DNA of 64,000 nt from Achromobacter piechaudii NBRC 102461 (GTDB lineage Bacteria > Pseudomonadota > Gammaproteobacteria > Burkholderiales > Burkholderiaceae_B), in assembly GCF_001571245.1 (NCBI RefSeq), contig NZ_BCTK01000005.1, positions 682,001 through 746,000 on the forward strand. Direction: 5' to 3'. The notes under the pieces are model-generated. The model saw only the letters and a list, made by a program, of their open reading frames with translations, had not been told where the DNA came from and ran no database searches. Every line of letters starts with the position of its first letter. Position 1 is the first letter of the stretch. Positions 1-9,053 of this stretch are shown piece after piece. The position numbers were made by a program, and so were the translations under genes.

Positions 1-7
1 TTGTTAG

Positions 8-1045
8 ATGGATTCCTCAATTGCGCTGATTTTGCTGCAAGACGGTGTCGTCAACGGCGCCATCTATGCCCTGCTGGGCATGGCGCTGGTGCTGGTATTC
101 GCCGTTACGCGCGTCATTTTCATTCCCCAGGGCGAGTTCGTGGCGTTTGGCGCCTTGACCCTGGCCATGCTGGTCGACGGCAAGGTGCCCGGCACCGCCT
201 ATCTGCTGCCGCTGCTGGGCGCCCTGTGCCTGGCGATGGAACTGGTACGCGGCGCGCGCACCCGCAGTTTCGCTGGCCTGCCCAAAACGCTGGCCACCTG
301 CGTCGTCCTGCCGCTGGCGCTGCTCTGGGTGACCAAGGCCTACACCGGCCCCGACAACTCGCTGTGGCTGAACATGCTGCTGACGCTGTTGCTGGTGATT
401 CCGCTGGGCCCCATGGTTTACCGCATCGTTTATCAACCGCTGGCCGAAGCCACGGTGCTGGTGCTGCTGATCGTCTCGGTCGCCGTGCACTTCGCGCTGA
501 CCGGCCTGGCGCTGGTGTTCTTCGGCGCCGAAGGCTGGCGCACCCCCGCGTTCGTCAGCGGACAAGTCGATCTGGGCTTCATGACCTGGTCGGCACAAAG
601 CCTGTTCGTGGTCGCCACGTGCGCGCTGCTCATCACCGCCTTGTGGTTGTTCTTCGGCAAGACGCTGTACGGCCGCGCGTTGCGCGCTACCGCCGTCAAT
701 CGCCGTGGCGCGCGCCTGGTCGGCATCAGCACCACCATGTCGGGCAGCCTGACGTTCACGCTGGCGACCGCCATCGGCGCGATGTCCGGCATGCTGATCG
801 CGCCCATCACCACCGTGTACTACGACACCGGTTTCCTGATCGGCCTGAAGGGCTTCGTGGGCGCCATCATCGGCGGCCTGGCCAGCTACCCCGTCGCCGC
901 CGCTGGTTCGCTGCTGGTGGGCGTGCTGGAATCCTTCTCGTCCTTCTGGGCCAGCGCCTATAAGGAAGTGATCGTCTTTACCTTGATTATCCCGGTTCTG
1001 GTCTGGCGTTCGTTCAGCACCCATCACGTGGACGAAGAGGAATAA
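8..1045 (+). CDS. livH: Branched-chain amino acid type ABC transporter permease (LivH family)
   Basis: Inner-membrane permease of a hydrophobic amino acid (HAAT) ABC transporter. The 345-residue protein is hydrophobic throughout, and its first segment reads as a typical LivH start ([20 protein letters not shown]). It is longer than the usual 290-310 residues: an extra hydrophobic stretch of about 60 residues lies between roughly residues 60 and 125, before the conserved central part, so it may carry one or two extra membrane segments. The C-terminal half has the family loop with the [12 protein letters not shown] segment. It is followed after 5 bp by the fused livM-livG gene and then livF, forming one operon. 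The substrate-binding gene is probably upstream of the window. Start chosen at the first ATG; no ribosome binding site is visible because the window begins 7 bases earlier. Confidence 0.9.
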   Translation: MDSSIALILLQDGVVNGAIYALLGMALVLVFAVTRVIFIPQGEFVAFGALTLAMLVDGKVPGTAYLLPLLGALCLAMELVRGARTRSFAGLPKTLATCVVLPLALLWVTKAYTGPDNSLWLNMLLTLLLVIPLGPMVYRIVYQPLAEATVLVLLIVSVAVHFALTGLALVFFGAEGWRTPAFVSGQVDLGFMTWSAQSLFVVATCALLITALWLFFGKTLYGRALRATAVNRRGARLVGISTTMSGSLTFTLATAIGAMSGMLIAPITTVYYDTGFLIGLKGFVGAIIGGLASYPVAAAGSLLVGVLESFSSFWASAYKEVIVFTLIIPVLVWRSFSTHHVDEEE

Positions 1046-1050
1046 ACGTC

Positions 1051-2889
1051 ATGAACCGCATTCTGCTTGCCGTATTCATCGTCGTCCTGGCGGGCCTGCC
1101 GTTGGTGCCGGTCACGCCCGAATTCTGGGTGACGCAACTCAACTACATCGGCTTGGCCAGCCTCGTCGTGCTGGGTCTGGTGCTGCTGACCGGCGTGGGC
1201 GGGCTGACCTCGTTCGGCCAGGCCGCGTTCGTGGGCCTGGGCGCCTACACCACGGCCTACCTGACCACGCAATACGACGTGTCGCCGTGGCTGGCCTTGC
1301 CGGCCGGCCTGATCCTGACCGCCGTGGTGGCTTATCTGCTGGGCGCGATCACGTTGCGCCTGTCGGGCCATTACCTGCCGCTGGGCACCATCGCCTGGGG
1401 CCTGTCGCTGTACTTCCTGTTCGGCAATATTGATTGGCTGGGCAAGCATGACGGCATTGCCGGCATCGAACCCCTCAGCCTGTTCGGCATTTCGCTGGCC
1501 AGCGGCCGCAACATCTATTACCTGATCTGGGTCTTCGTGCTGCTGGCGCTGTGGGCGACGCGCAACCTGCTCAATTCGCGGCCCGGCCGCGCCATCCGCG
1601 CGCTCAAGAGCGGCGCGGGCATGGCCGAGTCCATGGGCGTGAACACCGCTGCGTACAAGGTCGTGATTTTTGTCTGGGCGGCGTTGCTGGCCTGCATTTC
1701 GGGCTGGCTCTACGCGCACATGCAGCGCGCTGTCAGCCCCAGCCCGTTCGGCGTCAACTACGGCATTGAATACCTGTTCATGGCGGTGGTGGGCGGCGCG
1801 GGCTACGTGTGGGGCGCGTTGCTGGGCTCGGGCGTCATCCTGGTGCTGAAAGACCAGTTGCAGAACTGGCTGCCCAAGCTGCTGGACACCAACGCCAACT
1901 TCGAGATGATCGTCTTCGGCGTGCTGCTGATCCTGATGCTGCAATACGCCCGCAATGGCCTCTGGCCGATCCTGGCGACGTGGTGGAGCAGCGTGACCGG
2001 CGCAGACGGCTCGCGCCGCAATCTGGCGCCGCCCGCGACGGCCCCGGCTCTGCCTGCCCGCGCGCGCCCGCAAGCGGGGCAGGTGGTGCTGGAAGTCGAC
2101 GCCATCCGCAAGGAATTCGGCGGTCTGGTCGCGGTCAACGACATCACGTTCAAGGTCAGCTCGGGCGAAATCATGGGCCTGATCGGCCCCAACGGCGCCG
2201 GCAAGAGCACGACGTTCAACCTGATCAGCGGCGTGCTGCCCGTGACGCGTGGCAAGGTCACGTTCATGGGAGAACGCATCGACAACCGTTCCGCGCGCGA
2301 GATCGCCAAACTGGGCGTGGGCCGCACGTTCCAACACGTGCAGTTGCTGCCGGGCATGACGGTGCTTGAGAACGTCGCGTTGGGCGCGCATCTGCGTTCG
2401 GACGTCGGCGTGCTGGCAGGCGCTTTGCATTCAGACCGCGCCCGCGAGGCGCAACTGCTGCACGAAGCCGCCGAACAGCTCAAGCGCGTGGGCCTGGGCG
2501 AATACCTTTACGAACAGGCCGGCAATCTGGCGCTGGGCCAGCAACGCATCCTGGAGATCGCGCGCGCGTTGGCGTCCGATCCCGTGCTGCTGCTGCTGGA
2601 CGAACCGGCTGCCGGCCTGCGCTACAAGGAAAAACAAGACCTGGCGCGCGTGCTTGAGCAATTGCGCTCGGAAGGCATGAGCATTCTGCTGGTCGAACAC
2701 GATATGGATTTTGTGATGCGCCTGACCAACCACCTGGTGGTGATGGATTTCGGCACCAAGCTGGCCGAGGGCGTGCCGGCCGACGTGCAAAAGAACCCGG
2801 CGGTGCTGGAAGCCTATCTGGGCGGTATCGATGACGACCTGCCGGAAGCGGATCAGGCCAAGCCGGTGTCGGCAGGAGGTGTGCAATGA
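1051..2889 (+). CDS. Fused LivM permease and LivG ATPase of a HAAT ABC transporter
   Basis: One 612-residue chain joins two subunits that are usually separate. Residues 1-310 are a LivM permease (GLTSFGQAAFVGLGAYT near residue 50, several membrane spans). A short Pro/Ala linker (about 325-345) follows. Residues 346-600 are a LivG ATPase with Walker A GPNGAGKST at 379-387, the degenerate signature LALGQQR at 493-499, and Walker B ending in D517-E518. The reading frame is open across the joint and the linker is in frame, so this is a real fusion and not an annotation artefact. The stop overlaps the livF start (ATGA), implying translational coupling. Fused LivMG proteins are known in proteobacteria. 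Substrate specificity cannot be read from permease and ATPase sequences. Confidence 0.92.
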   Translation: MNRILLAVFIVVLAGLPLVPVTPEFWVTQLNYIGLASLVVLGLVLLTGVGGLTSFGQAAFVGLGAYTTAYLTTQYDVSPWLALPAGLILTAVVAYLLGAITLRLSGHYLPLGTIAWGLSLYFLFGNIDWLGKHDGIAGIEPLSLFGISLASGRNIYYLIWVFVLLALWATRNLLNSRPGRAIRALKSGAGMAESMGVNTAAYKVVIFVWAALLACISGWLYAHMQRAVSPSPFGVNYGIEYLFMAVVGGAGYVWGALLGSGVILVLKDQLQNWLPKLLDTNANFEMIVFGVLLILMLQYARNGLWPILATWWSSVTGADGSRRNLAPPATAPALPARARPQAGQVVLEVDAIRKEFGGLVAVNDITFKVSSGEIMGLIGPNGAGKSTTFNLISGVLPVTRGKVTFMGERIDNRSAREIAKLGVGRTFQHVQLLPGMTVLENVALGAHLRSDVGVLAGALHSDRAREAQLLHEAAEQLKRVGLGEYLYEQAGNLALGQQRILEIARALASDPVLLLLDEPAAGLRYKEKQDLARVLEQLRSEGMSILLVEHDMDFVMRLTNHLVVMDFGTKLAEGVPADVQKNPAVLEAYLGGIDDDLPEADQAKPVSAGGVQ

Positions 2890-3647
2890 GCGCGACGCAA
2901 TCGCCCGTTCTTGAAGTCAGCAATCTGTCGGCCCGCTATGGCAAGGTCGGCGCCCTGGTCGGGGCGTCGCTGACCGTCCCCGCAGGCAGCATCGTGACCG
3001 TGATCGGCGCCAACGGCGCTGGCAAGTCCACCATGCTGAACGCCATGATGGGCTCGTTGCCGCACACCGGCCATGCCGCGGGCACCGTGCAGTACGCGGA
3101 CGCCGATGTGTCGGGCTGGCAGGTCGAGCGGCGCGTGGCGGCCGGTATGTCGCTGGTGCCCGAACGCCGCGAACTGTTCGGCACGATGTCCGTTGAAGAC
3201 AACCTGCTGCTGGGTGGCTTTCGCCGCTACCGCGCCCGCGAGGCCGGCTGGCGCGACACGCTGAACGAAGTGTTCGATCTGTTTCCCCGCCTGCGCGAGC
3301 GGCGCGGCCAACAGGCCGGCACCTTGTCCGGCGGCGAACGCCAGATGCTGGCAGTGGGCCGCGCGCTGATGGCCAAGCCCAATCTGCTGATGCTGGACGA
3401 GCCCAGCCTTGGCTTGGCGCCACGCATCGTGCGCGAGATCTTCCACATCATCGCGCGCTTGCGTGAAACCGGCGTGGCCATCTTGCTGGTGGAACAAAAC
3501 GCGCGCGCGGCGCTGCAAGTCGCCGACTACGGTTATGTGCTGGAAACCGGCGAAGTGATCCTGCACGGTCCGGCGCGCGAATTGGCGGGCGACCCCAAGG
3601 TCATTGAAAGCTATCTGGGCCTGGGCAAGGGCGCCGAGAAGGAATAA
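2886..3647 (+). CDS. livF: HAAT ABC transporter ATPase (LivF family)
   Basis: Second ATPase of the same importer, 253 residues, powering transport at the cytoplasmic face. Walker A GANGAGKST is at 41-49, the signature LSGGERQ at 147-153, and Walker B LLMLDEP at 167-173, followed by the LivF-typical SLGLAP. All catalytic residues are present. The start overlaps the preceding stop in an ATGA, so it is translated with the livMG fusion. A strong intrinsic terminator follows the stop by about 20 bp, making this the last gene of the operon. Length is normal for LivF (about 235-255). Confidence 0.93.
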   Translation: MSATQSPVLEVSNLSARYGKVGALVGASLTVPAGSIVTVIGANGAGKSTMLNAMMGSLPHTGHAAGTVQYADADVSGWQVERRVAAGMSLVPERRELFGTMSVEDNLLLGGFRRYRAREAGWRDTLNEVFDLFPRLRERRGQQAGTLSGGERQMLAVGRALMAKPNLLMLDEPSLGLAPRIVREIFHIIARLRETGVAILLVEQNARAALQVADYGYVLETGEVILHGPARELAGDPKVIESYLGLGKGAEKE

Positions 3648-3668
3648 ACCGCCAACGGTCTGAAATGG

Positions 3669-3702
3669 AACCGGGCGCGCTGAACCGCGCGCCCGGTTTT
3701 TT
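3669..3702 (+). terminator. Intrinsic terminator of the livH-livMG-livF operon
   Basis: A perfect 12-bp stem (arms AACCGGGCGCGC and GCGCGCCCGGTT) with a 6-base loop TGAACC is followed by a T run. It lies 21 bp after livF. The phospholipase gene on the other strand ends a little downstream at 3745. Confidence 0.85.
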
Positions 3703-3744
3703 ATTGCCCGTCTCTCGGACGACATGGCGCCGATGCCGCGCCGT

Positions 3745-5901
3745 TCAGGCTTCTTGCGGATTCCAATGCAGGACCAGCGTTTGCCCCATGTCGGGGTCCG
3801 ACGTGGAGGGCTTGCCGGTTTCAATGCGGCCCGCCAGCCGGCGCGTGTATGCCGGCTCGTCGTCGTCGCGCACGGTGATGTCGTACCAGCCACCGCTTGC
3901 CGCCATGCTCCACGACAGGCTCACGGATTCGCCCGGGGCCAGGGTGGCGCGCGTCGGGTGGGGAAATCCGTAGGCGTTGGCCTCGATCCGGAATACCCGT
4001 GGCTTACCGTCCGGGTTGCGCACCGTTAGCAGCAATGACGCGTCCGGCGCCTGATAGTCCGCGCTGACCTCAAGCGGGGGCGGGCCACCGGGCGCGGCGC
4101 GGCCGGTGCAATGCCGGTGAAAGCCGCCAGGTCCCAGCACCCACAGGTCGTAGCGGTGGTCGCCTTCGGCCGCCTGCCATTGCCCTTGCAACTGCTTGCC
4201 CGCTTCCACCGTGTAGCGGCGCGGTCCGTCGTCCAGGCGCAGACGGTCGTACACGTGCAGCACCGCGCCGGCCTTGCCCGTGTTGTCGAACCGCAGCTCG
4301 ATGCGATCGCCCTCGACGCGGGCATGTGTTTGCAGCGCATAGGGCAGCGGGCGCGACGGCCGCGTGCCCGCCTGTTGCCGCGCTGGCGCGGGTTGCGCGG
4401 GCGCCGGTGGGATGACGGTGCCGGCAAGCGCCGACGCTTCAGCCGCGCGTTCGGCGGTGCGCGGCAGCGCGCGCAGCAGGTCTTCGTTGTTGGGCGTGGC
4501 GAAATCGAAGATCGATGTTAGGTCGCCGCAGACCGCGCGCCGCCAGGGCGATATGTTGGGCTCGGCCACGCCGAAGCGCTGTTCCACAAAGCGCAGCACG
4601 GACGTGTGATCGAACACCTGCGAATTGACCCAGCCGCCCTTGGTCCAGGGCGACAGCACGTACATCGGCACGCGCGGCCCCAGCCCGTACACGCCATTCA
4701 GATGCGCCGGGGTGTCGTCCTTTTCCACGCCCGTGATGAGGGTGTGGTATTCGCCCTGCGTGTCGACCGTGGATGCCCCGGCCAGCGTGCCGGCAGCATC
4801 GCGCGAGGGCGGGGCGGGCGGCGGCATGTGGTCGAAGAAACCGTCGTTCTCGTCGAACATCAAGAGCAGGACGGTCTTGCTCCAGACGTCCGGATTGGCT
4901 GTCAGCGCGTCCAGCACGCGCGCGGTGTAGTCCGCGCCCTGGGCAGGGCTGGACGGGCTGGGGTGCTCGGAGCCAGCCTTGGTGGCGCAGATCCAGGACA
5001 CTTGGGCAAGCGTGCCGTCCAGCACGTCCTGGCGCAGCAGGTCCAGGCCGCGCGTCGTCAGCGCCTTGTCCTTCAGCGCGGGCAGGGAGCCGGGCAGGCC
5101 GTGATAGGCGTCGCGATAGGCTTTGAACCCGGCCGTGGGGTTCAGCGAATAGTTATCGGCCATGTCCTGGTAGATGCGCCAACTGACGCCGGCCGCCTCC
5201 AGGCGTTCCGGGTAGGTTGTCCAGGTGTAGGCGCGGGCGGGATCGCCGCCCGTGAGCTTGTTGTAGACGTTACCCAGTGCCGGGCCGTTGCCGCGTCCCG
5301 CGCCGTCGTTGGTGCCGCTCCAGACGAACAGCCGGTTGGTGTTGGTGCCGCCGGTGAACGAGCAGTGATAGGCGTCGCAGACCGTGAAGGCGCGCGCCAT
5401 CGCGTACTGGAACGGCATGTCGGCGGCTTCGTAGTACGCCATGGAATGGTTCTTCTTGGCGGCCGGCCAGCGGCCCATCCGGCCGGCGTCCCAGGCATCT
5501 TGCGCGTTGGACCAGGTGTGCGGCGTACTCGCCACGCGCACGGTCTCGAAGGCTTCCTGCGTGTCCAGCCGATAGGGCAGCACCGTGCGCGCCACGCCGT
5601 CGTCGGGCCGGTCGTTGTATTGCGTCCAGACCGTGCGGTGGTGCGCGCCGGGGCAGTCCGGCACGGGGATGGGGAAGCGGTCGCCAAAGCCGCGCACGCC
5701 GGCAAGCGCGCCGAAGTAGTGGTCGAACGACCGGTTTTCCTGCATGAAGATCACGATGTGTTCCACATCGCGGATCGTGCCGGTGCGCTGGTTGGCGGGG
5801 ATGGCCAGCGCGCGCCGGATGGCGGCGGGGAAGAGGGCCAGGGCGCTGCTGGCCCCGGCCAGGGCGGCGCTGTTGCGCAGGAAGTCGCGTCTGCTGGACA
5901 T
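3745..5901 (-). CDS. Phosphocholine-specific phospholipase C, Tat-exported
   Basis: Extracellular or periplasmic phosphodiesterase that cleaves the head group from phosphatidylcholine-type lipids. The 718-residue length matches the phosphocholine-specific PLC family (about 690-730). The N-terminus has a Tat signal (SRRDFLRNSA, then a hydrophobic stretch to about residue 33). Catalytic features include ENRSFDHYFG at 55-64, the SFTGGTNTNR segment (the family's nucleophilic threonine region) near residue 185, and the metal-binding FDENDGFFDH segment near 350. The C-terminal third carries the two repeated DUF756-like domains of this family. It is related to PlcN/PlcH of Pseudomonas; the sequence alone does not show whether it is haemolytic. 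It sits alone between two amino acid importers, with no chaperone gene such as plcR beside it. Confidence 0.9.
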   Translation of the reverse strand: MSSRRDFLRNSAALAGASSALALFPAAIRRALAIPANQRTGTIRDVEHIVIFMQENRSFDHYFGALAGVRGFGDRFPIPVPDCPGAHHRTVWTQYNDRPDDGVARTVLPYRLDTQEAFETVRVASTPHTWSNAQDAWDAGRMGRWPAAKKNHSMAYYEAADMPFQYAMARAFTVCDAYHCSFTGGTNTNRLFVWSGTNDGAGRGNGPALGNVYNKLTGGDPARAYTWTTYPERLEAAGVSWRIYQDMADNYSLNPTAGFKAYRDAYHGLPGSLPALKDKALTTRGLDLLRQDVLDGTLAQVSWICATKAGSEHPSPSSPAQGADYTARVLDALTANPDVWSKTVLLLMFDENDGFFDHMPPPAPPSRDAAGTLAGASTVDTQGEYHTLITGVEKDDTPAHLNGVYGLGPRVPMYVLSPWTKGGWVNSQVFDHTSVLRFVEQRFGVAEPNISPWRRAVCGDLTSIFDFATPNNEDLLRALPRTAERAAEASALAGTVIPPAPAQPAPARQQAGTRPSRPLPYALQTHARVEGDRIELRFDNTGKAGAVLHVYDRLRLDDGPRRYTVEAGKQLQGQWQAAEGDHRYDLWVLGPGGFHRHCTGRAAPGGPPPLEVSADYQAPDASLLLTVRNPDGKPRVFRIEANAYGFPHPTRATLAPGESVSLSWSMAASGGWYDITVRDDDEPAYTRRLAGRIETGKPSTSDPDMGQTLVLHWNPQEA

Positions 5902-5996
5902 GGGCTCACCTAACGGTCGAAGCCCATAGCCTACGCGCCTTTCCTTTTATTTCGCTGACTTTGATTCCGCCGAGTTTGCCAGCGCCTTGGGACTTC

Positions 5997-6842
5997 TTAT
6001 TTGCGACCCGTGCTTTCCGCGTAGTCCATGTACAGCTTGTGGGCGCGGCGAGCCATCGGACCGTATTCCAGCGCGCGGTCTTCGACGCGGTTGACGTGCA
6101 CGACCTTGCCGTAGTTGCCCGACGAAAACACTTCGTCGGCCTCTTCGATGTCGGCGCGCGTCAGGCTGCGCTCTTGGACCTCGACCCCGTCGGCCTTGAG
6201 CAGCGCCAGCACGCGGCGGCGCGTGATGCCATTGAGGAAGGTGCCGTTGTCGACCGGCGTGGACACCACACCGTTCTTGGCGATCCACAGGTTGCTGGTG
6301 GCGAATTCGGCGATGTTGCCGGCGCCGTCCAGCATGATGGCGTTGTCAAAGCCCTTGTCGGCGGCTTCGCGGATGGCGCGTTGGCCGTTCGGATACAGGC
6401 AGGAGGCCTTGGCGTCGGTGGGCGCCATGTTCGGCCACGAGCGCGCGTAGCTGGAAAAGCAGGCCGAGAAGCCTTGTTCGCCCGGCATCGGCACCTTGAA
6501 CACGTGCAGCACGAATTGCGTTTTGTCGGCGTCAGGCAGCAGGAAGCCATCGGCGCAGTAGAACATCGGCTTGATGTAGAGCTCGGTGCCGGTCGGGAAT
6601 CGGGACACGGCTTCCAGGCACAGCTTCTGGATTTCTTCCCAGCCGATCTGCGGCTTCATCAGCATCTTTTCCGCCGAGCGCACGACGCGCTGGCAGTGCA
6701 GGTCCAGGTCGGGCGTCAGGCCGCGAAACGCACGCGCGCCGTCAAACACCATGCTGGCCATCCAGAAGGCGTGGTCGGCCGGACCCAGCAGTTTGGGATT
6801 GTCGGTGGTCCAGTGACCGTTGTGCCAAAACAGGGCGTCCAT
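5997..6842 (-). CDS. Class IV (branched-chain type) aminotransferase
   Basis: PLP-dependent aminotransferase of fold type IV, 281 residues. The lysine expected to bind PLP is K145 in the DAKASCLYPN segment, matching the lysine of BCAT enzymes, and E179 in AEFATSN matches the family's conserved glutamate. It is a little shorter than IlvE (about 308), so it may be a specialised branched-chain or related aminotransferase and not the biosynthetic IlvE; no symbol is given. It lies downstream of a liv-type importer and an orphan betaine-binding protein on the same strand (86-bp gap), which suggests a role in catabolism of an imported amino acid, though co-transcription is not proven. Confidence 0.85.
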   Translation of the reverse strand: MDALFWHNGHWTTDNPKLLGPADHAFWMASMVFDGARAFRGLTPDLDLHCQRVVRSAEKMLMKPQIGWEEIQKLCLEAVSRFPTGTELYIKPMFYCADGFLLPDADKTQFVLHVFKVPMPGEQGFSACFSSYARSWPNMAPTDAKASCLYPNGQRAIREAADKGFDNAIMLDGAGNIAEFATSNLWIAKNGVVSTPVDNGTFLNGITRRRVLALLKADGVEVQERSLTRADIEEADEVFSSGNYGKVVHVNRVEDRALEYGPMARRAHKLYMDYAESTGRK

Positions 6843-6928
6843 GTCTTTCTTCCTTTGCTTGAATTTGGGTGGCGCGGCAGCGGCGCCGAAACGTCAGGAT
6901 ACATGACGAGCCATGCGCTGCCGGCCGT

Positions 6929-7960
6929 TTATTCCCGGGCAAGCGCCGCCTGCACGCGGTCCGCCACATCCGTCGGCATCCATGCCCTCCAGACCGGACC
7001 ATACTGCTTCAGGAAATAGCGCGCGGCGTCCTCGGGTTCCTTGCCTTCGTTTTCCAGCCAGCCCAGCGTGGCGTTGATGGCATCATCAGGCACGGTCAGC
7101 TTGCCGAGGAATTCGGTGATCTTCGGCGCGTCCTTGGCGAAGGCCGCGTTCACGCCCGTGACGACCGGATTGGGCTTGAACTCGGTGGCGACGGGGTTGG
7201 CGCACTTGGGATCCGTCATGCAGGTGTAGGCGGCCTGGTCGAAAGCGGGCAGTTCCAGCTTGACCAGGTCCAGCGCGCCCACCAGCGAGGTCGGGGTCCA
7301 GTAATAGAAGACGATGTCGCGCTTGCGCTTGTAGGCCGACACGATGGCGGCCTTCTGCGCGGCCCCGGAGCCCGGCGCGAACAGCGCGTAGTCCTTGTCC
7401 AGCTTCAATGCGCGCAGCAGGTTGTCGTTCAGGGTGCCGCAGGCCCAACCGGCGGGGCAGCCATAGATGCGGCCGCGGCCGGGGTCTTCGGGGTCGGCGA
7501 AGACGTCTTTCATGCGCGCCAGATCGGCGGCGGATTTCAGGTCGGGATGGCGCTCGATGGTGTAGCGCGGCACGTACCAGCCTTCGCCAGCGTCATACAC
7601 ATGGCCCACGCCCAGCACCTTGCCGCTGGCCAGCGCCTTTTTCCACGCGCCTTCGATCTGACCGGGCCAGACTTCCGGCGTCACATCCACGTCGCCGCGT
7701 TGCAGCGCCGCCAGCATGGGCAGCGTTTCGCCGATTTCCACGGTGGTCTTGCAGCCGTAACCGTGCTCAAGCACGTAGCGCTCAATGCCGGCCAGCACCA
7801 GGTTGGATTCCCAATTCAGGCCGCTGAAACGGATGGGGCGATTGACTTCGCATGTGGCGGTAGAAGGGGGGGTGTCGGCTGCGTTGGCGGCGGGCGCGAT
7901 AGCAGCGACAGCCAGCGCGAAAGCGCCAAGAACGGGAGCGAGCGGATGCAGATTGCGCAT
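6929..7960 (-). CDS. Glycine betaine/choline type ABC substrate-binding protein (OpuAC-like)
   Basis: Periplasmic solute receptor of 343 residues with a cleavable signal peptide (about 1-28, ending AANA|AD). The mature part has the OpuAC fold pattern: an N-terminal INWESN-like segment (SGLNWESNLV), the ALQRGDVDVTPEVW segment, and a second lobe with the Trp/Tyr-rich IVFYYWTP typical of quaternary-amine binding sites. It carries several cysteines in pairs (CPAGWAC; CMTDPKC), which could form disulfides. The start at ATG 7960 is chosen because it opens the signal peptide; a TTG-initiated upstream extension of 46 residues has no signal logic. No permease or ATPase of this class is adjacent, so it is an orphan receptor. 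Substrate (betaine, proline betaine, choline) is inference. Confidence 0.85.
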   Translation of the reverse strand: MRNLHPLAPVLGAFALAVAAIAPAANAADTPPSTATCEVNRPIRFSGLNWESNLVLAGIERYVLEHGYGCKTTVEIGETLPMLAALQRGDVDVTPEVWPGQIEGAWKKALASGKVLGVGHVYDAGEGWYVPRYTIERHPDLKSAADLARMKDVFADPEDPGRGRIYGCPAGWACGTLNDNLLRALKLDKDYALFAPGSGAAQKAAIVSAYKRKRDIVFYYWTPTSLVGALDLVKLELPAFDQAAYTCMTDPKCANPVATEFKPNPVVTGVNAAFAKDAPKITEFLGKLTVPDDAINATLGWLENEGKEPEDAARYFLKQYGPVWRAWMPTDVADRVQAALARE

Positions 7961-8026
7961 GGTCAGGCACCTGTGGGGTTGGGTGCGTTTTATTGTACGG
8001 GCCCCGGCGTTGGCGCCCAATGCAAA

Positions 8027-8049
8027 CGGGGCCGCGTGATGCGGCCCCG
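8027..8049 (-). terminator. Probable terminator or mRNA 3' hairpin after livM
   Basis: An 8-bp GC stem (GGGGCCGC / GCGGCCCC) with loop GTGAT, extendable by one C-G pair, lies about 20 bp beyond the livM stop on the minus strand. The following minus-strand bases are only weakly T-rich, so termination may be partial. Confidence 0.5.
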
Positions 8050-8069
8050 GCAAGGATGGCGTGCGCGGA

Positions 8070-9053
8070 TCAGGCGCGGGCTGCGCGACGCCTGTCAATG
8101 AACGCGCCGATTTCGCCTACGATGCCGCGCCGGAAAGCCAGCACGCAGATAACGAAGATCAGGCCGATCACGATGGTCACCGATTCGCCCAGGCGCAGGA
8201 ACCATTCCACGCCCGTCAGGTTGGCCATCATCTGGCCGAAGTCACCCACCTTGTTTTCCAGCAGCACCACGATGAAGGCGCCCAGGATGGGGCCGGTCAA
8301 GGTGCCCAGCCCGCCAATCAGCGTCATCAGGATGACCAGGCCGGACATCTGCCAGGTGGCGTCCGACAGGGTGGCGGACACGAACACCAGCGTTTTGGTC
8401 GCGCCGGCCAGGCCTGCCAGCGCTGCCGACAGCACGAAGGCCAGCAGCTTGAAGCGGTCCACGTCATAGCCCAGCGAAATGGCGCGCGGTTCGTTCTCGC
8501 GCAGGGCTTGCAGCACCTGACCGAAAGGCGAATTCACGGTACGCCAGATGATGAAGTAGCCGATGACGAAGATGGCCATCACCAGGTAGTACAGGTTGAT
8601 GTCCTTGGACAGATCCACCAGCCCCAGCAGGGTTCCGCGCGGCACGCTTTGCAGGCCGTCTTCGCCGCCGGTGAACTTGGCCTGCAAAAAGAAGAAGAAG
8701 ACCATCTGCGCCAGCGCCAGCGTGATCATGGCGAAGTAGATGCCGCTGCGCCGGATGGCGATGGCGCCCATCGCCAAACCCAGCAACGCCGCCACGCCCA
8801 CGCCGAACAGCAGGCCGATCTCGGTGGGAAAGCCCCAGACCTTCATCGCATGCCCGGCCGCGTAGGCCGCGCTGCCCAGGAAGGCCGCGTGGCCGAACGA
8901 CAGCAGCCCGGTAAAGCCCAGCAGCAGGTTGAAGGCGCAGGCGAATAGCGCGTAGCACATGATCTTCATGGCGAAGATCGGGTACACCCCAAGAAAGGGA
9001 AGAGCGGCCACCACGACGGCCAATACCGCATAGCCCAGGAATTGACGATTCAT
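8070..9053 (-). CDS. livM: HAAT ABC transporter permease (LivM family)
   Basis: Second permease of the minus-strand liv-type importer, 327 residues with about 8-10 membrane segments. Hallmarks are LLLGFTGLLSFGHAAFLG near residue 45 and the GLGTLTGPILGAF segment near 250. The length is normal for LivM, and here, unlike in the first operon, it is not fused to LivG. Its ATG overlaps the stop of the livH gene (ATGA at 9050-9053), so the two permeases are translationally coupled. It is the last transporter gene of the operon and is followed by a hairpin. Confidence 0.93.
   Translation of the reverse strand: MNRQFLGYAVLAVVVAALPFLGVYPIFAMKIMCYALFACAFNLLLGFTGLLSFGHAAFLGSAAYAAGHAMKVWGFPTEIGLLFGVGVAALLGLAMGAIAIRRSGIYFAMITLALAQMVFFFFLQAKFTGGEDGLQSVPRGTLLGLVDLSKDINLYYLVMAIFVIGYFIIWRTVNSPFGQVLQALRENEPRAISLGYDVDRFKLLAFVLSAALAGLAGATKTLVFVSATLSDATWQMSGLVILMTLIGGLGTLTGPILGAFIVVLLENKVGDFGQMMANLTGVEWFLRLGESVTIVIGLIFVICVLAFRRGIVGEIGAFIDRRRAARA

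Noticed and set aside
4606..5913. 435-codon plus-strand open frame across the phospholipase gene
   Set aside because: Antisense shadow of a clear phospholipase C; composition is His/Gly/Arg-rich as expected from GC-rich complementary codons, with no domain.
7961..8098. 46-residue TTG-started extension of the betaine-binding protein
   Set aside because: Places a signal peptide in the middle of the protein and runs through the livM terminator hairpin.
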